NCBI RefSeq assembly: GCF_002029255.1
Contig: NZ_MZGT01000003.1
Coordinates: 1-64,000 of the forward strand
From: Clostridium chromiireducens
GTDB lineage: Bacteria; Bacillota; Clostridia; Clostridiales; Clostridiaceae
DNA: 64,000 nt
Direction: 5' to 3'
Shown here: piece by piece, positions 57,138 to 64,000 of the stretch
Position numbering within the stretch: the stretch's first letter is position 1
How the letters are laid out: each line of letters begins with the position of its first letter
Notes under the pieces: generated by a model
The model's input: only the letters and a program-made list of their open reading frames with translations
Told to the model about the DNA's origin: nothing
Databases searched by the model: none
Made by a program: the position numbers and the translations under genes

Positions 57138-58169
57138 TTAATATGGTAATTTAACAGTAAAAGTAGAGCCAGTACCTAATTCACTTTGTACTTCTATTGT
57201 GCCGTTACATAAATCAATAATTCTTTTTACAAGAGCTAACCCCAAGCCATTGCCTTCAGAAGAATGTGATTTATCTCCCTGATAAAATTTTTCAAATATA
57301 TGTTTTCGTACATCTTCTGAAATTCCTATGCCGTTGTCTGAAATTGTAGTGATAATGAAGCTGTCAGACCGTCTTAGCGTACAAGTAATAGTTCCGTTAT
57401 CAGGAGTGAATTTTATTGCATTGCTAAAGAGATTTGCCCATACCTGCATTAGAAGTTCTTCATTTCCATAAAAAGTGATTGGATCTAAGTCAAGATCTAA
57501 ATCAATATTTTTACTAGTCCATCTTGACTCAAAAAGCAATAAAGTCTGTCTTAGTTGTTCATCTAATTTAAATTTGTTTTTTTCTGCGATGATACCTTGA
57601 TTTTCTAATCTTGAAATTTGCAAAATAATACCAACTAAATTCGATAATCTTTTTGTATTACTAAGAATTTTCTTAGTGTATTCATTTTTTTCTTGATCTG
57701 TTAAATTATCGCTCTGCAGCAACATTGTATATCCTTCTATAGATGCAAGAGGGGTTTTAAATTCGTGAGATACATTTGCAATGAAGTCACTTCGGAAAGT
57801 CTCGATATTATTTAGTTCTCTTACCATTACATTAAAGTTTTGAGACATTTCTTTAAGCTCGTCTATATGATATTTATTTTCATCTAATTGAATATTAAAG
57901 TTACCCTTACCAACTTCCATTAATGCCCCACTGAACTTTACAAGGGGAGACAATATTCTCTTCCCTACCACAGCTGAAATAGTTGTTCCAACAATAACAC
58001 TAACAGCATATAAATTAAGAATTGGGTATAGTATATTATTAGGAGGAGAGAAAACTTTCATATGTAGAGAAATAGCTAAGAGAGCAGAAATCACCCCCGA
58101 AGCAAGAATGATTAAAAAAATTATGACTGAAAAAACTAATCCTAGTTTTAAAGAGTGTTTACGATTCAT
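57138..58169 (-). CDS. membrane sensor histidine kinase
   Basis: 343 residues. Two membrane helices (about 10-35 and 50-70) with a very short external loop, so it probably senses within the membrane or through a partner. HAMP about 71-123, HisKA with H135 in ANVSHEFKTPLAS, and HATPase_c with NAIKFTP, DNGIGIS and GNGLGLALVKRI. It belongs with the overlapping response regulator (11-bp overlap). Together they are divergent from the RND efflux operon, a likely target. Confidence 0.94.
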   Translation of the reverse strand: MNRKHSLKLGLVFSVIIFLIILASGVISALLAISLHMKVFSPPNNILYPILNLYAVSVIVGTTISAVVGKRILSPLVKFSGALMEVGKGNFNIQLDENKYHIDELKEMSQNFNVMVRELNNIETFRSDFIANVSHEFKTPLASIEGYTMLLQSDNLTDQEKNEYTKKILSNTKRLSNLVGIILQISRLENQGIIAEKNKFKLDEQLRQTLLLFESRWTSKNIDLDLDLDPITFYGNEELLMQVWANLFSNAIKFTPDNGTITCTLRRSDSFIITTISDNGIGISEDVRKHIFEKFYQGDKSHSSEGNGLGLALVKRIIDLCNGTIEVQSELGTGSTFTVKLPY

Positions 58170-58839
58170 GTTTTTTCACCACCTTATATCCAAGGCCTCT
58201 CACAGTTAATATTTCAAAGTCATTATTATTCTTAAAACGATCTCGCAAGCGATTAATATGTACATCTACTGTTCTAATGTCTGTTTCAGTGTCAAGGCCC
58301 CAAAACTCGTCCATAAGCTGTTGTCTTGTAAAGATACGCCCAGGATAAGAAATAAGCTTATATAGAATTAGAAATTCTTTTTGGGGAAGTAATATTGTTT
58401 CGCCATTTTGGTAAACAGACAGAGAATCATATTCAAGTATGGTTTCACCAACACACTGTTTTCTTTCATTAATACTTTTAGCCCTTCTAAGTAAGGCACC
58501 AACTCTTAGTATCATTTCGTTAACATCTATGGGTTTAACCATATAATCATCAGTTCCAAGCATAAATCCACGTTGTTTATCTTGAAAGCTTTCCCTAGCT
58601 GTAATTATTAAGATTGGAATATTAAATTGAGTCTCTCGAATAGTTTTAGTTAATTCAAAACCATCCATATTAGGCATCATAATATCAGAAATAATTAGAT
58701 CAATATATTCTCTATCTAAAATATCAAGGGCCTCAATACCATCTCTTGCACACGTTGCTTTGTAACCGTTTTTTACTAAAACGGTAGAAAATAATTCGCA
58801 TAATTCTTTATCGTCCTCAACAATTAAAATATGAAACAT
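58159..58839 (-). CDS. OmpR/PhoB-family response regulator
   Basis: 226 residues. Receiver with acidic pair E8/D9/D10, phosphoacceptor D52 (IISDIMMPNMDG), Thr in ITARE and Lys in VKPID. C-terminal winged helix with RTVDVHINRLRDRF recognition helix and the terminal RGLGYK. The ATG follows AGGAGG. It is the first gene of the minus-strand two-component operon, transcribed away from the RND operon across a 319-bp shared promoter region. This arrangement suggests that it regulates efflux. Confidence 0.95.
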   Translation of the reverse strand: MFHILIVEDDKELCELFSTVLVKNGYKATCARDGIEALDILDREYIDLIISDIMMPNMDGFELTKTIRETQFNIPILIITARESFQDKQRGFMLGTDDYMVKPIDVNEMILRVGALLRRAKSINERKQCVGETILEYDSLSVYQNGETILLPQKEFLILYKLISYPGRIFTRQQLMDEFWGLDTETDIRTVDVHINRLRDRFKNNNDFEILTVRGLGYKVVKKHES

Positions 58840-59158
58840 TCAGCTAACCTCCTTAACTGTCCTTATTATACTATGCGTAAAATATTTTTTAAAGTTAATA
58901 AATTAGTTATAAAAAAATATTTTTATCATAAGAATTATTATATTTTTATAACTAAATTTATAAATAAGGCGAAAAGTTTAAATTGAGTTAATAATTCAAT
59001 GTTAAACTTCTAATTAAATAGAAATAGGAGTGGTAAAAGTAGTGTATAAAGGTTTAAAATATAAAAGTAATCAATAATGCCAAAAATTATAATAAATTTT
59101 GGATTTATTACAGAGCTAAAATCGTGATAATCACCGTTACAAAATGGGAGGATAGAAA
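58840..59158. other. 319-bp divergent promoter region
   Basis: A very A/T-rich region between the response-regulator gene (minus) and the RND adaptor gene (plus). Near 59125-59143 lies GTGATAATCACCGTTAC, a short imperfect palindrome (GTGAT-AATC-AC) about 20-35 bp before the adaptor start. No coding sense was seen. It is the expected site of control by the adjacent response regulator. Confidence 0.45.
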
Positions 59159-60340
59159 ATGAAAAATGTAAAAAAGATAGTTATATATGCAGTTATTGTT
59201 ATAGCTGTAATAGGCGCTGTTGTAGGAGTTAGAAAGTTTACAGCAGCTAAAAAAAATATTCCAACAGCAGTTACAGCAAGTAAAGTAGCAGTTGAGGCTC
59301 AAGAGGCTAAGTTAGTTGACAAAAATTCTGGGGATACATATAAAGCTACATTAGAAGCCAGTGAGCAAGGAATTGTAGCTAGTAAGTTATCAGCAAAGGT
59401 TGTTAGTATATCTTTGGAAAATGGGCAATATGTAAATGCAGGAGATGCCTTAATTACATTAGATGATCAAGATATAAGAAATAATATAAAAGTATCAGAA
59501 AGTCAAATAAAGGTAACTGAACAACAATTAAGTTCTGCAGAAGTTTCTTTAAAAAAGCTTAAGCTTAATTTAGATGATGTACAGCGTAACTATGATAGGC
59601 AGAAAGCTCTTTATGAGAAAGAGGTTATATCCCAAGTTGATTTTCTGGCAGCAGAGAAATCATTAAATAGTGCCCAAGCTGATTATGAGGCAGGTAATGT
59701 AAGTATTGAAACAGCAAAGGCAAATATAGAAGCTCAAAAAGTAAGCTTATCAAATTTACAAGATAACTTAAATAATACTGTGATTAAAGCACCTATAAGT
59801 GGGGTGATTACAGGAAAAAGTGTAAGTATAGGGCAGATGGCATCTCCAGGTACAGCTCTTGCAACTGTAAACAATATATCAGCAGTATATGCAAAAGTTC
59901 AAATACAAGAAGATAAGATAAACAGTGTGAAGATAGGACAAGCTGCTACACTTACTGTTGACGGAAGTGATACAAAGTATGATGGAATCATACAAAATAT
60001 AGATCTTTCAGCAGACACATCTGCTAGAGTTTTTAATTGCAAAATAAAGATTGATAATAGTGATAAAACATTATATCCAGGTATTTTTGGTAAGGTACAA
60101 CTTATTAGTGGTGAAAAGACTCAAATGATTACAGTACCTATAAATGCTTTAGTTGGAAGTGAAGGTAATTATTCAGTTTTTATTAATGATAATGGAAAAG
60201 CTAAAAAGCAAAAAGTTGTCATAGGAGAAACTGATGAAAATAATGTGGAAATAACATCTGGTATACAGAGTGGAGATCAGATAATATGCTCTAATACAGG
60301 TTCATTACAAGATGGTGATGAAATAGATATTGTTTCTTAA
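59159..60340 (+). CDS. RND efflux periplasmic-adaptor-type (membrane fusion) protein
   Basis: 393 residues. N-terminal membrane anchor (about 5-23), lipoyl-like halves (EQGIVASKLSAKVVSISLENGQYVNAGDALITLD and IKAPISGVITGKSVSIGQMA), a long coiled-coil hairpin between them (about 105-200), a beta-barrel, and a membrane-proximal domain ending QKVVIGETDENNVEITSGIQSGDQII. This is the MacA/AcrA/HlyD adaptor pattern. It starts the RND operon (18 bp to the pump gene). RBS GGGAGGA. Confidence 0.93.
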   Translation: MKNVKKIVIYAVIVIAVIGAVVGVRKFTAAKKNIPTAVTASKVAVEAQEAKLVDKNSGDTYKATLEASEQGIVASKLSAKVVSISLENGQYVNAGDALITLDDQDIRNNIKVSESQIKVTEQQLSSAEVSLKKLKLNLDDVQRNYDRQKALYEKEVISQVDFLAAEKSLNSAQADYEAGNVSIETAKANIEAQKVSLSNLQDNLNNTVIKAPISGVITGKSVSIGQMASPGTALATVNNISAVYAKVQIQEDKINSVKIGQAATLTVDGSDTKYDGIIQNIDLSADTSARVFNCKIKIDNSDKTLYPGIFGKVQLISGEKTQMITVPINALVGSEGNYSVFINDNGKAKKQKVVIGETDENNVEITSGIQSGDQIICSNTGSLQDGDEIDIVS

Positions 60341-60357
60341 GATAGGAGGGATTATAA

Positions 60358-63300
60358 ATGAATATAGCAAATATTAGTATAAAAAGACCCGTATTTATTA
60401 CAGTTATAATGATTGCCCTCACTATTTTAGGTTATGTAAATTATGAGAAATTAGTACTTAATGATATGCCAAATGCAGATATACCTTATGTTTCAGTCGT
60501 GGTTACATATCCAGGTGCAACGCCACAAGAACTTGAAACAAAAGTAACAAAGAAAGTTGAAGAAGCAGTTCAGAAAATTTCAGGAGTGGATACAGTAACT
60601 TCAACTGTAACAAATGGGGTTTCACAAACTACTGTAGGATTTGAGTTAAGTAAAAATTCCGAAGTTGCAGCACAAGAAGTTAGAGATAAAGTTTCAAGTA
60701 TTAGAGGTGAATTACCTACTGATGCAAATGATCCGGTTATTTCTAAATTTGATATGTCAGCATCGTCTATTTTATCTATAGCTATTTATGGATTAGAGGA
60801 TAATAAAGAGTTGTCGGATATTGTAGATAATACTATTAAACCAAAGCTATACACAGTTTCAGGGATTGGATCAGTGGATATATCAGGTCAAGATACAAGG
60901 GAAATTCATATAAATTTGGATAATGATAAGTTAGTATCATATGGTCTTACTGCAAGTCAAGTGATTGGCAGTATTAAAACTGATAATATTGACCAATCAA
61001 GCGGAAAAGTTACAAATGGAGATAATGAAATTTCTATTACAACAAATAGTAAGATACAAAAAGTAGAAGACTTTAAGAATATTCTAATAACAAAGAAAAA
61101 TGGAACAGAAATCAGATTAAAAGATGTCGCAAAAGTTGAAGATACATTTGAAGATAAAACAAGTCTTGCTTTTTATCAAGGAAACCAATCAATTGGTATA
61201 AATATAGTGAAGCAATCAGGTGCTAACACTGTTGAAGTAGCAAAAAATGTTAAGGCAATACTAAATGAAATTAAAGGCTCCTTGCCAGAAGGCGTACATG
61301 TTGATATTGTTAGTGATAACTCAGAATCAATTCAAAGAACAGTTGATGGGGTTATGGAAACTATTATAGAAGGATGTGTACTAGCAGTTATTATAGTATT
61401 CTTGTTCTTATATGAATGGGAAAGTACTCTTATAAGTGCATTATCTCTTCCAATTTCAATTATCACCACTTTCATTTGTTTGAAATTGATGGATTTTTCA
61501 TTAAATACAATGTCCTTGATGGGGTTATCGCTGGCCGTCGGGCTCTTAATTGATGATGCCATAGTTGTTATTGAAAATATTGTAAGACATCTGCATATGG
61601 GAAAAGGTCCATTGGAAGCTGCTAGAGATGCAACTTCTGAAATTGGGTTTGCAGTAATTGCAACAACTTCAGCTGTTATTGCGGTATTCCTACCGATGGC
61701 AATGATAGAAGGAATACTTGGAAAATACTTTATTGAATTTTCCCTTACTATTGTTTTTAGTATGGCAGTTTCATTGTTTGTATCTTTCACTCTTGTGCCT
61801 ATGATGTCATCTAAAATGCTCAAGGCAGAGAAGAAAGAAAGTAAAACATTTGTTGGTAAGTTTTTTAAGTTGTTTAATGAAAAATTTGATACTTTAGCTG
61901 AAAAATATTCTCACCTTTTGGAGAAGTCTCTTCATCATAGAGTAGTGATTTTAGTTATTTGTGCTCTTATGTTTGTAAGTAGTATTGGACTCGCAACTAC
62001 ATTAGGTTTTGCTATGATGCCTTCAACTGATAATAGTCAGGTGACAGTTAGTGCTAATTTTGATTCAGGAATAACTTTAGATACTGCGAAACAAAAAAAT
62101 GAAAAACTTGAAGAAATCATTAAAAATAAGTATCCAGAAGTGAAATTTTTATACTCTACAGTTAGTAAAAGTAGAACATCAATTAAGATTGAGTTGGTGG
62201 ATAAAAAAGAGCGTAAAGAGAGTTCAAGACAGATAGCTGAAAAGCTTAGAGAAGATCTAAATGGAATTCCAGGAACTCAAGTTACCGTATCAGCTGCATC
62301 AATGGGAGGCGGTGGAGGATCATCTAAAGATGTATCTTACAATCTTGTTGGAGATGATCGAGTAAAGCTTCAAGAATTTGCAGAGAAAATAAAGGCAGAT
62401 ATGTCTAAGGATCCTAATGCAAGAGATGTAAGCAGTAATGATAAGTCTGGGTCACCAATAGTAAAAATGGATGTAGATCGTGATAAAGCTGCAGATTTAG
62501 GTGTTAACAGTTCAGATGTCGCGAGTACTTTAGCAATCTTATTTAATGGTTCAACTGTAACAAAATACGATGGTGGAACCAATAGATATGACGTTAAATT
62601 GTCCTTAGAAGATACTCAGCGTAAAAATCTTAACGACCTTGATGGAATTTATGTATCAGGTACGAATAATAGTCAAATCCCATTAACACAAGTAACTAAG
62701 AAAGTTATTGGAACAACTTCAGCGGAATTACACAGATATAATAGACAAGCACAAATTGAAATTTCTTGTAACGTAACAGGTACATCTACGGGAACTTTCC
62801 AAAATAAATATCTTGAAAAGATAAAAAGTGAACTACCAGATGGGGTTTCTCTATCTCTTGGTGGGATGAATCAGATGATGCAAAAGAGTATGGTAAGTTT
62901 ACTACAATCAATAGTGCTATCAATACTTTTCTTATATTTAGTTATGGCAGCACAATTTGAAAGCTTTATTGATCCAGCAGCAATAATGTTCTCACTTCCG
63001 CTTGCTGTAATTGGAGCAATGCTTGGATTATTTGTATTTGGAAATGAAATAACTATGACTGCATTAATAGGTATAATAATGCTTATGGGTCTGGTCTCCA
63101 AGAATGGAATACTGCTTATTGATGCGGCGAAAGAAAGAATTAAAGAAGGCATGCCAAGAAATGAAGCTTTAATAGAAGCAGGGCTTGTAAGACTTCGTCC
63201 AATTGTCATGACTACTTTAGCTATGATATTTGGTATGATACCTTCAGCTGTTTCTACAAGTTCAGGTTCAGAAATGAGTGCACCAATGTCACAGGCTATA

Positions 63301-63447
63301 ATAGGAGGATTAATTACTGCAACAATTTTAACCTTAGTAGTTGTACCGATAGCTTATACAATATTAGATGATTTTAAAAATAAGTTTAAAAAAGTTACTA
63401 AAAAGAAACCATTAAAGGTTAATGAAGAAGTAAATACAAGTTTATAG
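60358..63447 (+). CDS. RND-superfamily (AcrB/HAE1-like) efflux pump
   Basis: 1029 residues, 12 membrane helices with two large extracytoplasmic domains. N-terminal MNIANISIKRPVFITVIMIA is typical. The proton-relay helix 4 contains GLSLAVGLLIDDAIVVIENI with the paired Asp. The helix 10 region (LMGLVSKNGILLIDAAKERI) is typical of HAE1/HAE-like pumps. It uses the proton motive force to expel hydrophobic compounds such as drugs, bile-like surfactants or solvents. Its presence in a Gram-positive host with a TolC-like protein downstream is noteworthy. RBS AGGAGGG. Confidence 0.95.
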   Translation: MNIANISIKRPVFITVIMIALTILGYVNYEKLVLNDMPNADIPYVSVVVTYPGATPQELETKVTKKVEEAVQKISGVDTVTSTVTNGVSQTTVGFELSKNSEVAAQEVRDKVSSIRGELPTDANDPVISKFDMSASSILSIAIYGLEDNKELSDIVDNTIKPKLYTVSGIGSVDISGQDTREIHINLDNDKLVSYGLTASQVIGSIKTDNIDQSSGKVTNGDNEISITTNSKIQKVEDFKNILITKKNGTEIRLKDVAKVEDTFEDKTSLAFYQGNQSIGINIVKQSGANTVEVAKNVKAILNEIKGSLPEGVHVDIVSDNSESIQRTVDGVMETIIEGCVLAVIIVFLFLYEWESTLISALSLPISIITTFICLKLMDFSLNTMSLMGLSLAVGLLIDDAIVVIENIVRHLHMGKGPLEAARDATSEIGFAVIATTSAVIAVFLPMAMIEGILGKYFIEFSLTIVFSMAVSLFVSFTLVPMMSSKMLKAEKKESKTFVGKFFKLFNEKFDTLAEKYSHLLEKSLHHRVVILVICALMFVSSIGLATTLGFAMMPSTDNSQVTVSANFDSGITLDTAKQKNEKLEEIIKNKYPEVKFLYSTVSKSRTSIKIELVDKKERKESSRQIAEKLREDLNGIPGTQVTVSAASMGGGGGSSKDVSYNLVGDDRVKLQEFAEKIKADMSKDPNARDVSSNDKSGSPIVKMDVDRDKAADLGVNSSDVASTLAILFNGSTVTKYDGGTNRYDVKLSLEDTQRKNLNDLDGIYVSGTNNSQIPLTQVTKKVIGTTSAELHRYNRQAQIEISCNVTGTSTGTFQNKYLEKIKSELPDGVSLSLGGMNQMMQKSMVSLLQSIVLSILFLYLVMAAQFESFIDPAAIMFSLPLAVIGAMLGLFVFGNEITMTALIGIIMLMGLVSKNGILLIDAAKERIKEGMPRNEALIEAGLVRLRPIVMTTLAMIFGMIPSAVSTSSGSEMSAPMSQAIIGGLITATILTLVVVPIAYTILDDFKNKFKKVTKKKPLKVNEEVNTSL

Positions 63448-63461
63448 AAAGTTTAATATTT

Positions 63462-63503
63462 TAAAGAGGCTATTCTAAAATATACTTTTAGATAGTCCCT
63501 TTA
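63462..63503 (+). terminator. imperfect hairpin between pump and TolC-like genes
   Basis: AAAGAGGCTATTCTAAAA pairs with TTTTAGATAGTCCCTTT, with mismatches, and is followed by AAATACTG. No clear T-run, so it may only attenuate read-through into the next gene. Confidence 0.45.
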
Positions 63504-63564
63504 AATACTGAAAAAATTAAAAAGAATTAGTAAATTATAAGATTTAGTGAAAGGGAGATTATCC

Positions 63565-64000
63565 ATGAGAAATAATATAAATAAGTTAGTTGCTTTAGCA
63601 ATTGGAGTAAGTGTTATTAGTGGAAGTATTGTACCAGCATTTGCGGCAGATACAGCTCAAAATACAAATGCTAATGTTAGTACAGTAGCACAAGTAAATG
63701 GAAAACCAATTCTTACATTGCAGGATGCAATAAATTCAGCTATTAGTAACAGTGATAAATTAAAGCTTGATGACAAAAAAATAACTTATCAAGATAAATT
63801 TAATGATATTAATGAAAATATTGATGATGCTACAGGAGTATCAGGTGATAAAGAGGATCTTAATAGTGATACTCGTGATACCACATTAGATCAACTTAAA
63901 CAACAAAGAGATTTTGATGAAGATTCATTAATACAAAAAACTACTACTGCTTATAATAATATGGTTACAAGTCAAATGAAAATAGATAAGTCCATAAAAG
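63565..64000 (+). CDS. TolC-like exported protein, N-terminal part (runs off window)
   Basis: The ATG at 63565 follows AAGGGAG. The 145 codons seen give a signal peptide (KLVALAIGVSVISGSIVPAF, cleavage after AFA), then VNGKPILTLQDAINSAISNS, the usual start of TolC/OEP-type repeats, and a helical heptad-rich stretch with TTTAYNNMVTSQMKIDKSIK. Gram-positive clostridia often encode such TolC-like proteins next to RND or ABC adaptor genes, where there is no outer membrane. It may extend the pump conduit through the wall. The rest lies beyond the window. Confidence 0.8.
   Translation, partial: MRNNINKLVALAIGVSVISGSIVPAFAADTAQNTNANVSTVAQVNGKPILTLQDAINSAISNSDKLKLDDKKITYQDKFNDINENIDDATGVSGDKEDLNSDTRDTTLDQLKQQRDFDEDSLIQKTTTAYNNMVTSQMKIDKSIK

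Noticed and set aside
61332-61823. 163-codon open frame antisense to the RND pump gene
   Set aside because: It is a shadow of the strongly conserved pump frame, with no ribosome site and no recognisable protein features.

Overview
The window reads as chromosomal DNA of a solventogenic or butyric-acid Clostridium (Clostridium sensu stricto, most like the C. beijerinckii / C. saccharoperbutylacetonicum group). This is inferred from the strong A+T bias, GGAGG-type ribosome sites with frequent TTG/GTG starts, a large one-piece pyruvate:ferredoxin oxidoreductase, a reverse rubrerythrin, and small clostridial families (DUF3787, TM1266-like regulator, DUF5685). No rRNA, tRNA, CRISPR array or intact insertion sequence was seen.

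Layout. 1-2.5 kb: a nonsense-mutated bacteriohemerythrin remnant, a chemoreceptor and a rubredoxin-domain protein. 2.5-12 kb: an accessory island with an 8-bp-register palindrome array, a decayed sigma-factor-like gene, a HEPN-like gene and an unknown partner, a tyrosine recombinase broken by one TGA, and a 1679-residue protein joining a sacsin/HSP90-type ATPase to a Schlafen-like region and a C-terminal caspase-like protease. That protein is the best candidate for an undescribed immune effector here. 12-18.4 kb: a flavodoxin-like oxidoreductase with a divergent MmyB-type regulator, then a secreted protein divergent from an OmpR-type two-component system with a SHOCT protein; a perfect 14-bp inverted repeat lies between. 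18.4-22.4 kb: a redox group (truncated and intact NapH-like Fe-S membrane proteins, a rhodanese, a CoA-disulfide-reductase/rhodanese fusion). Three promoters in it carry a GTGAC-N3-RTCRC box exactly 29 nt before the -10, which suggests one Crp/Fnr-type regulon.

22.5-30 kb: a cytochrome-b5-domain protein, a lipoprotein, a short pyruvate-kinase-like protein, a DnaJ/DUF5685 pair, reverse rubrerythrin under a PerR-like operator, a macrodomain protein and an HNH protein whose natural start is AUA. 30.2-30.45 kb: a cluster of small GCGC-hairpin repeats. 30.6-39.7 kb: mostly housekeeping and envelope genes (TauE-like, MATE, phosphodiester glycosidase, sugar-nucleotide reductase, CcdA-TlpA-Lgt, a kinase-like protein). 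39.8-46.3 kb: a maltodextrin uptake and hydrolysis locus (AraC regulator, binding protein, two permeases, GH13 enzyme) with no ATPase gene. 47-52.1 kb: an amino-acid permease, a metallophosphoesterase, a TPR protein, a DUF3267 zincin and a DUF3787 protein. 52.5-56 kb: PFOR. 56.1-64 kb: two secreted paralogues, a second two-component system, and a divergent RND efflux operon (adaptor, pump, TolC-like protein cut by the window end).

A second notable signal is a roughly 260-nt element present twice in opposite orientation (36.48-36.73 and 52.14-52.40 kb). Its 19-bp basal helix and apical helix differ between copies, yet each copy stays base-paired. This compensatory pattern points to a structured RNA or a fold-constrained mobile element.
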